From: Bacteroidales bacterium
Lineage (GTDB): Bacteria; Bacteroidota; Bacteroidia; Bacteroidales; WCHB1-69
Direction: 5' to 3'
Assembly: GCA_017554325.1 (NCBI GenBank)
Contig: JAFZIP010000007.1
Location: forward strand, 1 to 64,000
Length of the DNA: 64,000 nt
Positions 17,578-26,349 of this stretch are shown here, one piece after another (the first letter of the stretch is position 1; every line of letters begins with the position of its first letter). The notes under the pieces were generated by a model. It was not told the DNA's origin. It searched no databases and saw only the letters and a list, made by a program, of their open reading frames with translations. The translations under genes were made by a program, and so were the position numbers.

Positions 17578-18879
17578 TTATTTGCGGGCCAACCATTCGT
17601 TGGGGTTAAGGTTGCTGTTGTTCTTCCAGACTTCGAAATGCAATTCGTAGGTATTGGAAGAGGTGTTTTTCGCGATAGTGCCGATGTTCTGTTTGGTCGT
17701 CACCTTGGAGCCTTTCTTCACGCTCACGGAGGAGAGGTTCTGATAGACGGTGATGTATTCGCCGTGGCGGATCATCACCACCTTGGTGCCCATGATGTCC
17801 ATGATGGCGGTCACTTCGCCCTCAAACACGGCACGTGCTGCTGCGCCGGCATCCACCATGATGTCAATGCCGTGGTTGTCAACCATCACTGACGGCACGT
17901 CAGGGTGGGGGTAGTGCCCGAAGTCGCTCACTTTGGCACCCTTCACCACAGGCCAAGGTAGGCGGCCCTTGTTGTTGATGAACGAATTGTTGAGGGTCTG
18001 TTCTTCAGGGGTGAGCGCCACGGTGGCGGTGCTGCGCGGGTTGGTAGTCGTATTGCTTTTACTGGCAGTGGAGGTTCCGCTACTTGCCGACTTTCCTTTG
18101 TTGGCATTGGCGCGCTTGGCGTTGGCTGCGGCCACTTCGGCGGCGATGGCATTCTTGATGGCCGCGTCTATGTCGCGACGCTTCTGCTGCTTGGCCTTCA
18201 GCTCCGCGCTCAGCTGCGCCGACTGCTTCTTCAGCTGCTCGGCATTCTTTGTCTTGTTGCGCCGGTCAATCTCCAATTGCTTGATTTCGGTCTCTTTGCC
18301 CGACAGTAGTTTCAACTTGGCCTCTTTCAGGGCGACAATCTCCTCGTTCTTGGTTTTGAGTTCCTGTTGGGTCTTGGAAATCTTCTCCGACTGGCTGCGC
18401 ACATTCTGCGAGAAGACAGAATAATACCGCATCCTGCGGAACATCTGCGAGAAGTCGTCGGCAGCCAGGATAAAAGTCACCTTGTCCATCAGCCGGCGGT
18501 GGCGGTATGCCATATAAACCACTTGGGCATAGTCGGCCTTCATGTAGTCCAGCTTCTTCTGCAAATTCTGGATGAGCTCTTGGTTCAGGGCCTGTTGCTG
18601 CTCCATCTGCATGATCTCGTCATTCAGGGCGGTGATCAGTTTCTCACGATTGTTGATCTGCTGTCGCAGGACTGCGATCTGTTGCAGGGAAGCCTTCTGG
18701 TTCTTTTCTGTCTTCTTGAGCAGATTCTGGGTGTTGGCAATCTCTTGCTCCAACTTCTGTTTGTCCTTCTTCAGCTGGCTGCTGCTCTTGCTTTGGGCAG
18801 AGGCACTACCGATCAGCAACCCCAAGAAGAGGATGACGGTGAGCAGTCGGGATGCAAGAAAAGGAATACGTTGCTGCAT
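17578..18879 (-). CDS. EnvC-like LytM-domain factor (degenerate M23)
   Basis: About 433 residues from ATG 18877-18879. Two further in-frame ATGs upstream (18897, 18909) fall at or before the expected transcription start, given the -7 element at 18899-18906. A signal peptide (LLTVILFLGLLIGSASAQ) is followed by a long lysine/glutamine-rich coiled coil to about residue 260 and a C-terminal M23/LytM domain (VSDFGHYPHP, NHGIDI, YELHFEVW). In active M23 enzymes the last motif is HxHFE; here the first His is replaced (ELHFE), so the domain is probably non-catalytic. That is the EnvC pattern: such factors activate cell-wall amidases at the division site from the periplasm. Likely heads an operon with engB and the META gene. 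Confidence 0.85.
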   Translation of the reverse strand: MQQRIPFLASRLLTVILFLGLLIGSASAQSKSSSQLKKDKQKLEQEIANTQNLLKKTEKNQKASLQQIAVLRQQINNREKLITALNDEIMQMEQQQALNQELIQNLQKKLDYMKADYAQVVYMAYRHRRLMDKVTFILAADDFSQMFRRMRYYSVFSQNVRSQSEKISKTQQELKTKNEEIVALKEAKLKLLSGKETEIKQLEIDRRNKTKNAEQLKKQSAQLSAELKAKQQKRRDIDAAIKNAIAAEVAAANAKRANANKGKSASSGTSTASKSNTTTNPRSTATVALTPEEQTLNNSFINNKGRLPWPVVKGAKVSDFGHYPHPDVPSVMVDNHGIDIMVDAGAAARAVFEGEVTAIMDIMGTKVVMIRHGEYITVYQNLSSVSVKKGSKVTTKQNIGTIAKNTSSNTYELHFEVWKNNSNLNPNEWLARK

Positions 18880-18898
18880 GAAGATAGTTTTAAGCATG

Positions 18899-18906
18899 CA
18901 AAAATA
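18899..18906 (-). promoter_or_regulatory. -7 element TATTTTTG for envC-like gene
   Basis: Reverse-strand TATTTTTG fits TAnnTTTG, 20 bases before the chosen ATG. The inverted repeat at 18910-18939 directly abuts it upstream. Confidence 0.6.
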
Positions 18907-18909
18907 CAA

Positions 18910-18939
18910 CGGGACGCCCTATGTTTTTAGTACGTCCCG
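18910..18939. promoter_or_regulatory. Inverted repeat abutting the envC-like promoter
   Basis: Arms CGGGACG (18910-18916) and CGTCCCG (18933-18939) span a 16-nt A/T-rich loop. In minus-strand orientation this covers the region where a -33 box would lie, so it could be an operator. It is also 3' of the YpfJ-type gene and could form a terminator hairpin followed by TTGTATTTTTG. Confidence 0.4.
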
Positions 18940-19011
18940 AGATATTTATAAACTGCAAAAAGTTAATCACCAGTTTCGATTATCGATTATCGATGAACGC
19001 TTATTAATAAT

Positions 19012-19068
19012 CTCCTAATCTTCTAATCTCTAATCTCTCAACTCTAAACTCTAAACTCTCAACTATCC
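19012..19068. repeat. GAGATTA/GAGTTTA-type degenerate array
   Basis: Plus strand shows CTAATCTTCTAATCTCTAAT and then CTCAACTCTAAACTCTAAAC; the RNA-sense (minus) strand is purine-rich GAGATTAGAAGATTAGGAGA. It begins immediately 3' of the YpfJ-type protease stop codon. The same family is seen at 5921-6004 and 27643-27700. Confidence 0.75.
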
Positions 19069-19916
19069 TATAATTGGCTGTACGCCGGCGAGAAAGTATC
19101 GCCTTGGCGGATGTCGCCAGTGTGAATGCCCTTCTTAAGCCATTTGGCACGCTGCGCGGAGGTGCCGTGGTTGAATGACTCGGGCACCGTGTAGCCCTGA
19201 GCCCTCTTCTGGAGGTAGTCGTCACCGATCTTGGAGGCCACGTTCAAACCTTCCTCAATGTCGCCGTCTTCGAGGGAGTTGAACATCTTGTTGTCGTTAT
19301 AGGCCCACACACCGGCGTAGAAATCGGCCTGCAGCTCCAGGCGCACGCTGATCTGGTTGCTCTCGGTCTTGCTCACCTGGCTCATCTTCTGATGCGCCTG
19401 CTGAAGGGTTCCGAGCAGGTATTGCACGTGGTGCCCTACCTCGTGCGCGATGACGTACGCGTAGGCGAAGTCACCATCCGCACCCAACTGCTCCTTCATG
19501 CTGCTGAAAAACGACAGATCGATATAGACTGTCTGGTCGGCGGAGCAGTAGAAAGGACCGGTGGAGGAACTGGCGTTGCCGCAGCCCGACTGCACACTGC
19601 CGCTGAACATCACCAACTTCGGCGGGATGTACTCTCTGCCCATCTTTTTGAATTCCTCGTTCCAGACATCTTCTGTGCCGGCGAGAATCTTCTTGGTGAA
19701 GGTGGCCAGTTCCTCCTCCTCAGCCGTGGGCGTGTATTCGGTTTGCGCCCCGCCGTTCATCTGGTTCACGGTCTGGAGCACCTCCGACGGGTTACGGCCC
19801 ATCAGCAGGGCGATAAGGCCGACAATAATAGTGCCGCCAATGCCTAAGCCAATACCTACTTTCTTGCCTCGGCGGTCTTCCACATTCGTACTTTCTCTTC
19901 TTCCTTCTAGATTCAT
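19068..19916 (-). CDS. YpfJ-type neutral zinc metallopeptidase
   Basis: A 282-residue protein with a short charged N-terminus, one membrane anchor (GIGLGIGGTIIVGLIALLMG, about 22-41) and an extracytoplasmic catalytic domain. The zinc motif HEVGHH lies in YAYVIAHEVGHHVQYLLG. Family features include CGNASSSTGPFYCSADQTVY, the second half motif LELQADFYAGVWA, and the C-terminal FNHGTSAQRAKWL. This is the KPN_02809/YpfJ family of predicted neutral zinc metallopeptidases; physiological substrate unknown. It is transcribed divergently from the YitT gene. Confidence 0.9.
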   Translation of the reverse strand: MNLEGRRESTNVEDRRGKKVGIGLGIGGTIIVGLIALLMGRNPSEVLQTVNQMNGGAQTEYTPTAEEEELATFTKKILAGTEDVWNEEFKKMGREYIPPKLVMFSGSVQSGCGNASSSTGPFYCSADQTVYIDLSFFSSMKEQLGADGDFAYAYVIAHEVGHHVQYLLGTLQQAHQKMSQVSKTESNQISVRLELQADFYAGVWAYNDNKMFNSLEDGDIEEGLNVASKIGDDYLQKRAQGYTVPESFNHGTSAQRAKWLKKGIHTGDIRQGDTFSPAYSQL

Positions 19917-19942
19917 AGTAGATGTTTTTTAATAACAGGCAG

Positions 19943-19950
19943 CAAAGATA
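19943..19950 (-). promoter_or_regulatory. -7 element TATCTTTG for YpfJ-type gene
   Basis: Reverse-strand TATCTTTG, 27 bases upstream of the start at 19916, fits TAnnTTTG. Confidence 0.6.
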
Positions 19951-19992
19951 CAAAAAGATGTTGGGTTTGATTAAAGTCACATCAGATTTTGA

Positions 19993-20000
19993 TATTTTTG
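19993..20000 (+). promoter_or_regulatory. -7 element TATTTTTG for first YitT gene
   Basis: TATTTTTG, 25 bases before ATG 20026, with a TTTG at 19966-19969 that could be the -33 box (23-nt spacing). Confidence 0.6.
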
Positions 20001-20025
20001 CAGCCTAGAATAAAAAATATATAAC

Positions 20026-20964
20026 ATGCAGAAAAAGAATAACATAAAGAATGAATTGGTGGCATATTTGCTGCTGACGGTGGGCAGTTTGCTCTTTGCC
20101 GTCGGAGATGTGATGTTTGTGAACCCCTATTTGCTGGCACCGGGAGGCACTTACGGTCTTTCCAACGTGCTCAATACGGTTTGGCCTTGGAAAATCAGCT
20201 ACTATGCCATCTGTATGGATATTCCGCTCTTGCTTATCGGCACTTGGATTCTCGGACCCAAGTTTGGCGTGAAAACAGTGGTCTCCACCATCCTGATTTT
20301 CGCATTCACATGGGTGCTGGAAACGACCTGGGGCTACAATCCCGTTATCCATGAAGGTATTGTGGAAGAAGCAATGCACAATTATGTCCAGATTCCGCAC
20401 AGCGACCTGTTTTTCATCCCAGACTATTTCCTGAACACCGTAGTGGGTGGTGTGATTTACGGCATCGCTATTGGTCTGATTTTCAAGTCGGGAGCAACCT
20501 CCGGAGGCAGTGACATCATCTCCATGATTATCCATAAATACACTAAGATTTCTCTCGGCACGCTGGTGCTCATCGTCGATTCCTGCATCACCCTCACGAC
20601 GCTTATCGCCTTTAAGCAGATTCGCCTGCCCATCTATTCCATCATCCTGATCGCTATCGAAAGCAAAGTGATCGACCTGATTGTGGACGGTATCAAGTCG
20701 TATAAAACAGTTTTCATCGTCACGGAAAATATTGAGGAGGTGCGCAATTTCATCATCAATGACATGAAGCGCGGTGGCACCACCTTTGCCGGCACTGGCT
20801 TGTATCAGGGCGCCCAGCGCAAGATGATTTACGTGACCCTCGACCGCTCGGACCTCATCAAGCTCAAATCCAACCTCCGCTTTTTGGATCCCCATGCCTT
20901 TGTGAACGTTATCGAGAGTTCTGAAATTATGGGCTTGGGCTTCAAGGCCCTGCCCGAAGAGTAG
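20026..20964 (+). CDS. YitT family membrane protein (first copy)
   Basis: A 312-residue protein with about five N-terminal membrane helices (VAYLLLTVGSLLFAVGDVMF; ISYYAICMDIPLLLIGTWIL) and a soluble C-terminal DUF2179-type domain (FIVTENIEEVRNFIINDMKR, then ALPEE at the end). GATSGGSDII is the family's conserved loop motif. YitT proteins are widespread and of unknown transport role. A paralogue lies at 38148-39011; the two share layout but differ in many positions. This copy has a longer periplasmic loop around residues 100-140. It precedes purL with a separate promoter between them. Confidence 0.9.
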   Translation: MQKKNNIKNELVAYLLLTVGSLLFAVGDVMFVNPYLLAPGGTYGLSNVLNTVWPWKISYYAICMDIPLLLIGTWILGPKFGVKTVVSTILIFAFTWVLETTWGYNPVIHEGIVEEAMHNYVQIPHSDLFFIPDYFLNTVVGGVIYGIAIGLIFKSGATSGGSDIISMIIHKYTKISLGTLVLIVDSCITLTTLIAFKQIRLPIYSIILIAIESKVIDLIVDGIKSYKTVFIVTENIEEVRNFIINDMKRGGTTFAGTGLYQGAQRKMIYVTLDRSDLIKLKSNLRFLDPHAFVNVIESSEIMGLGFKALPEE

Positions 20965-20975
20965 AGTTTTTTTAT

Positions 20976-20983
20976 TACTTTTG
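20976..20983 (+). promoter_or_regulatory. -7 element TACTTTTG for purL
   Basis: TACTTTTG fits TAnnTTTG, 26 bases upstream of ATG 21009. No PurR-like or riboswitch structure was seen in the short leader. Confidence 0.55.
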
Positions 20984-21008
20984 CATACCGAAAAAATCAC
21001 CTTTGAAT

Positions 21009-24000
21009 ATGCGCAACGTACGAATTTTCGTTGAAAAGAAACAGGGCTTTGATGTAGAAGCCATCAGCCTGAAAGACACCCTCAACCGTAATTTCAACCT
21101 TCAGATCCGCAGTCTCCGCCTGTTGGTGGTGTACGACATCTTCAATGTGGACGACACCCTATTGCAGCGGGCTACCGTGGGCGTGCTGTCGGAGCCGGTG
21201 GTGGACACCATTACCGAAAACTTTCCGCTGGACGGCCTCACCTATCTGGCAGTGGAATACCTGCCCGGGCAGTTCGACCAGCGTGCCGACAGCGCCATGC
21301 AGTGCTTCTCGCTGCTTGACCCGAAAACGGAAGTGGTGATCAAAAGCGCTAAACTGTATGTGTTTGACGGGAACCTGACACCGGAGCAGTTTGCGCAGAT
21401 CAAAAAATATTGCATCAACGAGGTGGAGGCGCGCGAGAAGGATATGAGTCAGCTGGCCCTGACCGAGAACCCCGACGTGCAGGATGTGTGCATTTACGAC
21501 GGTTTCAGAGAATGGCCTGCCGAGAAAATGGAGAACTTTCGCCAGAAGATGGGCTTGGCTATGTCGGCCGAAGACATCCTTTTCATTCAGGATTATTTCA
21601 AAAATGAGGAGAAAAGAGATCCTTCCGATACGGAAATCAAGTTGCTGGATACCTATTGGAGCGACCATTGCCGCCACACGACTTTTGAGACGGAGTTGAC
21701 GAAAATCACCTTCACGCCGTCCAAGTTCCAGCATCAGCTACAGGCCGCCTACGACCAGTATCTGGCCATGCGGAAAGAGCTGTACGGCGACCGCGAGAAG
21801 CCGCAGACGCTGATGGACATGGCGTGCATCAACGGCAAGTACGAGCGCAAGGCGGGTAATCTGGACGATATGGAGGTTTCAGAGGAGAACAACGCGTGCA
21901 GCATCCACATCAACGTGGAGGTGGACGGCAAAACGGAGCCTTGGCTGCTGATGTTCAAGAACGAGACCCACAATCATCCCACGGAGATTGAGCCCTTCGG
22001 TGGCGCGGCCACGTGCGTGGGCGGTGCCATCCGCGATCCTCTGAGCGGGCGCAGCTACGTCTATCAAGCGCTGCGCGTGACGGGCGCGGGCGACATCAAC
22101 GCGCCGATGAGCGCGACGATGGAGGGCAAGCTGCCCCAGTCCGTGATCTCCAAGCAAGCCGCTGCAGGCTATTCATCCTACGGCAACCAAATCGGCCTCG
22201 CCACGACGCACGTGCGCGAGATTTATCACGATAATTACAAGGCCAAGCGCCTCGAAATCGGCGCGGTGGTGGGCGCTGCTCCGGTGGATCACGTGCGCCG
22301 CGAGCGCCCGGCTCCGGGAGACGTCATCATCATGTTCGGTGGCCGTACCGGCCGCGACGGCATTGGCGGTGCCACGGGCTCATCCAAGGAACACAACGAG
22401 AAATCCTTGGACACTTGCGCTGCCGAAGTGCAGAAGGGCAATGCGCCAGAAGAACGCAAGATACAGCACCTCTTCCGTCGCCCCGAAGTGACGCGCCTCA
22501 TCAAGAAGTCCAACGACTTTGGCGCGGGTGGCGTGAGCGTGGCTATCGGCGAGCTGGCCGACGGCCTTGAAATAGACTTGGATTCTGTACGTACCAAATA
22601 CAAAGGCCTCAACGGCACCGAAGTCGCCATCAGCGAGTCGCAGGAGCGTATGAGTGTGGTGGTGGACAAAAAAGACGTGGAGACCTTCTTCGAATATTGT
22701 CGCCAGGAGAACATCGAGGCCAACATCATTGCCCATGTTACCGATAACAACCGCCTGACCATGACATGGCGCGGCAAGACCATCGTGGATCTCAGCCGCG
22801 ACTTCATCAACACCAATGGCGTGCGCCAGAAAACCGAGGCTGTGGTGAACGAGATTCCCGACAATGTGCTGGAATCCCAACCCGTTACGGGCAATACCAT
22901 GCAGGAAAAGATGCTCAGCTGCCTCACCAATCCCAACGTGGCTTCGCAGAAGGGTCTCATCGAGATGTTCGACGCCACTATCGGCGCAACAACCGTGCTG
23001 ATGCCCTTCGGCGGCAAACGCCAGCTTACGGAAACGCAGGCTTCGGTGCAGAAGCTGCCCGTACTGCACGGCCACACCAACACCGCCAGCGTGATGGCAT
23101 TCGGATACAACCCTTACATCGCCATGCGCTCCCCGTTCCACGCGGCCATATTCGCCATTCTGGAATCTATGTCCAAGGTGGTGGCTGCTGGCGCCGACTA
23201 TCGCAAGCTGCGCTTCACGTTCCAGGAGTATTTCGAAAAGATGGGCCACGAGCCGAGCCGCTGGGGCAAGCCCTGCGCGGCCATGCTCGGTTGCGTGTGG
23301 ATGCTCAATCAGTTCAGATTGGCCGCGCTGGGCGGCAAGGACTCCATGAGCGGCACGTTCAAGAACCTCAACGTCCCGCCTACATTCGTTTCTTTCAACA
23401 TCGCTACAGAGAATGCTGGAAATATTATTTCTCCGGAATTCAAGCAAAAAGGGAATTATATCTACTTTATCCAGAATAAGATTGAAAACTGCCTGCCCGA
23501 TGTGGAGCGCACGAAACGCGTCTTCAATTTTGTTCATGAACATACACTCAACAGAACCATTGTTTCTGCTTTCACGCTGCAATACGGCGGTATCGCCGAG
23601 GCGCTGGCCAAGATGAGCTTCGGCAACGATTTGGGCTTCAACGTGAACACCGACCTCAATCTCTTCGATTACGGCTACGGCAGCTTCGTGGTGGAATCCA
23701 CACAAAAGCTGGACGCTGAGTTTGCCATTGAATTGGGTGTGGTGGATGACCAATTTGTTATCAACGGAGAGAAAATCGACAAAGAGGCCTGCCTGAAGGC
23801 TTGGCGCGGCGTCTATTTCAACCTCTATCCCGATATGGCGGCCAACGAAACAGAATCCACAGGTTCGGAATTTGCCGTCAATAGCAAGTGCCAGCCCGTG
23901 GACAAGAGCCCTGTTAAGGTGGACAAACCCAAGGTTATCCTACCGGTGTTCCCGGGCACGAACTGCGACTACGATACGGCCAAGGCGTTTGAGGATGCCG

Positions 24001-24722
24001 GTGCCGAGGCGCGCATTTTTGTGCTCCGTAACCTCAATGAGAAGGAAATTAACGATTCTCTGAACGAACTGGCAGCGGCTATCCGCGAATCGCAAATATT
24101 GGCGCTCAGCGGCGGTTTCAGCTCCGGCGACGAGCCCGACGGCAGTGGCAAGTTCATCGCTACGGTACTCAACAATGCGCAAGTGAAGGCTGCCGTTAAC
24201 GACCTGCTGGCCCGCAAGGGACTGGTACTCGGCATTTGCAACGGCTTCCAAGCCCTTGTGAAATCCGGTTTGCTGCCCTTCGGAAGACTGGGCGACATTA
24301 CCCCCGAATCCCCGACGCTATACCGCAACAACATCAATCGCCACATCTCGCGCATCGTGCGCACGCGCATCTCCACGGTAGCCTCTCCGTGGCTCACCTC
24401 CTTCCAGGTGGGCGACGTGCACAGCATCGCGGTCAGCCACGGCGAGGGCAAATTTGTGGTGAACAAAGAGCTGGCCAAAGAGCTCTTTGAAAACGGCCAG
24501 GTGGCCTTCCAGTACTGCGATGAAGCGGGCAACGTGAGCATGAATCCGCTCGACAACCCCAACGGTTCGTCCTACGCTATCGAAGGCATCGTCTCACCCG
24601 ACGGCCTCATCCTCGGCAAAATGGGCCACAGCGAGCGCAAAGGCGAAAACCTCTACAAAAACATCGACGGCAACAAATTCCAGGACATCTTTAAAAACGC
24701 TGTAGAATACTTTAAGAATTGA
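21009..24722 (+). CDS. purL: Phosphoribosylformylglycinamidine synthase, large single-chain PurL
   Basis: About 1237 residues. ATG 21009-21011 is preferred to the TTG six bases upstream. It converts FGAR plus glutamine and ATP to FGAM, the fourth step of purine synthesis, in the cytosol. The order is the long single-chain form: N-terminal PurS-like part, linker with DTYWSDHCRHTTF, two AIRS-like halves (FKNETHNHPTEIEPFGGAAT; GGKDSMSGT), and a C-terminal class I glutamine amidotransferase domain. In the last, the nucleophile is Cys in LVLGICNGFQ, with the His-Glu pair in LGKMGHSER. Length is typical for this form (about 1230-1300). A hairpin terminator follows. Confidence 0.97.
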   Translation: MRNVRIFVEKKQGFDVEAISLKDTLNRNFNLQIRSLRLLVVYDIFNVDDTLLQRATVGVLSEPVVDTITENFPLDGLTYLAVEYLPGQFDQRADSAMQCFSLLDPKTEVVIKSAKLYVFDGNLTPEQFAQIKKYCINEVEAREKDMSQLALTENPDVQDVCIYDGFREWPAEKMENFRQKMGLAMSAEDILFIQDYFKNEEKRDPSDTEIKLLDTYWSDHCRHTTFETELTKITFTPSKFQHQLQAAYDQYLAMRKELYGDREKPQTLMDMACINGKYERKAGNLDDMEVSEENNACSIHINVEVDGKTEPWLLMFKNETHNHPTEIEPFGGAATCVGGAIRDPLSGRSYVYQALRVTGAGDINAPMSATMEGKLPQSVISKQAAAGYSSYGNQIGLATTHVREIYHDNYKAKRLEIGAVVGAAPVDHVRRERPAPGDVIIMFGGRTGRDGIGGATGSSKEHNEKSLDTCAAEVQKGNAPEERKIQHLFRRPEVTRLIKKSNDFGAGGVSVAIGELADGLEIDLDSVRTKYKGLNGTEVAISESQERMSVVVDKKDVETFFEYCRQENIEANIIAHVTDNNRLTMTWRGKTIVDLSRDFINTNGVRQKTEAVVNEIPDNVLESQPVTGNTMQEKMLSCLTNPNVASQKGLIEMFDATIGATTVLMPFGGKRQLTETQASVQKLPVLHGHTNTASVMAFGYNPYIAMRSPFHAAIFAILESMSKVVAAGADYRKLRFTFQEYFEKMGHEPSRWGKPCAAMLGCVWMLNQFRLAALGGKDSMSGTFKNLNVPPTFVSFNIATENAGNIISPEFKQKGNYIYFIQNKIENCLPDVERTKRVFNFVHEHTLNRTIVSAFTLQYGGIAEALAKMSFGNDLGFNVNTDLNLFDYGYGSFVVESTQKLDAEFAIELGVVDDQFVINGEKIDKEACLKAWRGVYFNLYPDMAANETESTGSEFAVNSKCQPVDKSPVKVDKPKVILPVFPGTNCDYDTAKAFEDAGAEARIFVLRNLNEKEINDSLNELAAAIRESQILALSGGFSSGDEPDGSGKFIATVLNNAQVKAAVNDLLARKGLVLGICNGFQALVKSGLLPFGRLGDITPESPTLYRNNINRHISRIVRTRISTVASPWLTSFQVGDVHSIAVSHGEGKFVVNKELAKELFENGQVAFQYCDEAGNVSMNPLDNPNGSSYAIEGIVSPDGLILGKMGHSERKGENLYKNIDGNKFQDIFKNAVEYFKN

Positions 24723-24727
24723 AAATT

Positions 24728-24748
24728 CCCCTTCTATTTTAGAAGGGG
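24728..24748 (+). terminator. Hairpin after purL
   Basis: Arms CCCCTTCTA (24728-24736) and TAGAAGGGG (24740-24748) with a 3-nt loop, immediately 3' of purL. There is no T-run after it; instead GGCCGAAGGCC follows (a second, GAA-loop hairpin, 24751-24761). It may belong to a dispersed repeat rather than be a classical terminator. Confidence 0.6.
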
Positions 24749-24797
24749 TGGCCGAAGGCCGGGGTAGTAATATCGAATTCAATTATCAATACCAAAT

Positions 24798-25406
24798 ATG
24801 CCCAAAATCGAACTCTCAGTAGCGGACATCCATGCGGCCCAGCATCCTTCGGAGGCCTTCTCCTTGATTCTGAAAGAAAAGGAGGGCGACCGCTATGTGC
24901 CTATCATCATCGGGATGAGCGAGGCGCGGGCGATTCTGGTGGAGCTGAACCAGTCGCACACCCAACGCCCCCTGACACACGAGTTGTTTGCTTCGATGTG
25001 CGATAACTTGGGCTGCCGGCTTACGGAGGTCGATATTGTGCATTATGAGAACGGAGTCTATTTCGCCGATATGTTGATAATGCGGTCTGACAACACAATC
25101 TTTACCATTGATGCACGGCCCTCGGATGCTATTGCATTAGCCTTGAAGGCGGAAGTCCCATTCTACATGGATAGCGATATTTTCAACGCCAATTGTTTGG
25201 TGGATCGGGAGGAAGAGGAAGAAGAAACGTTTAATCCGGCCCAAACGCTTGCCGATACGCAGGAAATACGCCCTGATGCTTATATCGAGCAAAAACTACT
25301 GGAAATGAGTACGCAGGAACTGCAGAGCCTGCTGGATGGCGCCGTGGAGAGCGAGGATTTTGAATTAGCTTCCAAAATCCAGGAGGAACTGAATCGAAGG
25401 AAGTAA
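24798..25406 (+). CDS. Bifunctional nuclease (BFN, DUF151) domain protein with C-terminal UVR motif
   Basis: A 202-residue cytosolic protein. Residues 1-140 form a BFN/DUF151 domain, recognised by VPIIIGMSEARAILVEL, NGVYFADMLIM and IDARPSDAIALAL. After an acidic linker (REEEEEET) the C-terminus is a UvrB/UvrC-type motif (LQSLLDGAVESEDFELASKI), a helical pair used in protein contacts. Members with this two-part layout are common in Bacteroidota; some BFN proteins have reported DNase and RNase activity, but the role here is unknown. It stands alone between purL and a convergent PHP gene. Confidence 0.88.
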   Translation: MPKIELSVADIHAAQHPSEAFSLILKEKEGDRYVPIIIGMSEARAILVELNQSHTQRPLTHELFASMCDNLGCRLTEVDIVHYENGVYFADMLIMRSDNTIFTIDARPSDAIALALKAEVPFYMDSDIFNANCLVDREEEEEETFNPAQTLADTQEIRPDAYIEQKLLEMSTQELQSLLDGAVESEDFELASKIQEELNRRK

Positions 25407-25449
25407 TTTTGGGATTGTCCCTTTGGGATATATCTTTTCTGGCTCTGCT

Positions 25450-25517
25450 TATTGCCGAAAAGGGTCTCGAAGAGACCACATTCTATTAACCTCAGACTGC
25501 AGTCTGGGGTGGTAAGT
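25450..25517. repeat. Short hairpin cluster with GAA loop
   Basis: Two small palindromes, GGTCTC-GAA-GAGACC and CAGACTGCAGTCTG, are linked by CACATTCTATTAACCT in the convergent gap between the BFN gene and the PHP gene. The first plus a following TTAACC is mirrored in the repeat at 57308-57475, showing a dispersed intergenic family. It may also act as a bidirectional terminator. Confidence 0.65.
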
Positions 25518-26348
25518 CTACCGGAATCTCCCAGTTTCCACATCAAAGTGTACGATGTTGCCGTACCCGCAACGCTGTAATTCCGCCATAGCCTCATCGG
25601 CATACAAACTCAATTCTTCCGCCTTGTGCGCATCGGTGCTGATGACGACGGGGATGTCTAATTTTCGGGCTTTCATCAATATCTCTGAAGAAGGATAGAA
25701 AGCGTCGCAACGCTTTTTGTAAAGACCTCTAGTATTGATCTCCATCACCACATCATGTCGGTGTATGAGTTGAATGGCTTTGTCAACCAATGTCTTATAC
25801 CAACTTTCATCTTCCTGGAAGAAACGGTGCTGGTTGTGCATCTTGATTTTATCCACGTGGGCGATGATATCCAACTGCTGGGTCTCCAACATCTCAAAAG
25901 TCTGCTCCCAGAAAGTGGTCACCGCCACTTTGATGTTGCCGTCAAAAAGCTGGGCGAGGCCGTTGTCGTAGATGTCGCGGTCGTGGCCGTCGATGAACCA
26001 GAGCTGGTCGTTGTTGTGGGGACGCACCAAGTGCACGCCGCCGATAATGTAGTCGAGATTGTATTGTTGCTTGAAAGTCTCAAACGGGGTGGACATTCCG
26101 GGGATAAAATCGCATTCCAAGGCTTTTAACAGCTTTACGGAAGTGCGGGCCTGCAATTGGTCAATCTCACGGCAATACTCGGGAATTTGAGCCTCTTTGA
26201 TGCCAAATTCGTTCTCAAAGGGTACGGGCGCGTGAGAGGAGAATCCCAATTGGCTGAAATGCAGTCGTTCGGCTTCGGCTACAAAAGCGTCCAACGGATC
26301 TTTGCCGTCGCAATAGGTGCAGTGGGTGTGGTAGTTGGTGTTCATCAT
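25518..26348 (-). CDS. PHP-domain phosphatase, histidinol-phosphatase-like
   Basis: A 276-residue protein of the PHP superfamily. The metal-binding start is H7-T-H9 in YHTHCTYCDG, followed by GFSSHAPVPF, ECDFIPG, DYIIGGVHL, DIIAHVDKIK, VMEINTRGLYK and the closing PVVISTDAHK. The pattern is that of HisJ/HisK histidinol phosphatases (penultimate step of histidine synthesis), but no other his genes are near, so another phosphoester substrate is possible. It starts one base after the stop of the serine hydrolase gene, so the two are certainly in one operon. Confidence 0.85.
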   Translation of the reverse strand: MMNTNYHTHCTYCDGKDPLDAFVAEAERLHFSQLGFSSHAPVPFENEFGIKEAQIPEYCREIDQLQARTSVKLLKALECDFIPGMSTPFETFKQQYNLDYIIGGVHLVRPHNNDQLWFIDGHDRDIYDNGLAQLFDGNIKVAVTTFWEQTFEMLETQQLDIIAHVDKIKMHNQHRFFQEDESWYKTLVDKAIQLIHRHDVVMEINTRGLYKKRCDAFYPSSEILMKARKLDIPVVISTDAHKAEELSLYADEAMAELQRCGYGNIVHFDVETGRFR

Positions 26349-26349
26349 G

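Noticed and set aside
20005..21000. Minus-strand open frame of 331 codons
   Set aside because: Antisense to the first YitT gene, which has five helices and the conserved family loop.
22380..23753. Minus-strand open frame of 457 codons inside purL
   Set aside because: Antisense to highly conserved PurL motifs; an artefact of GC-skewed codon use.
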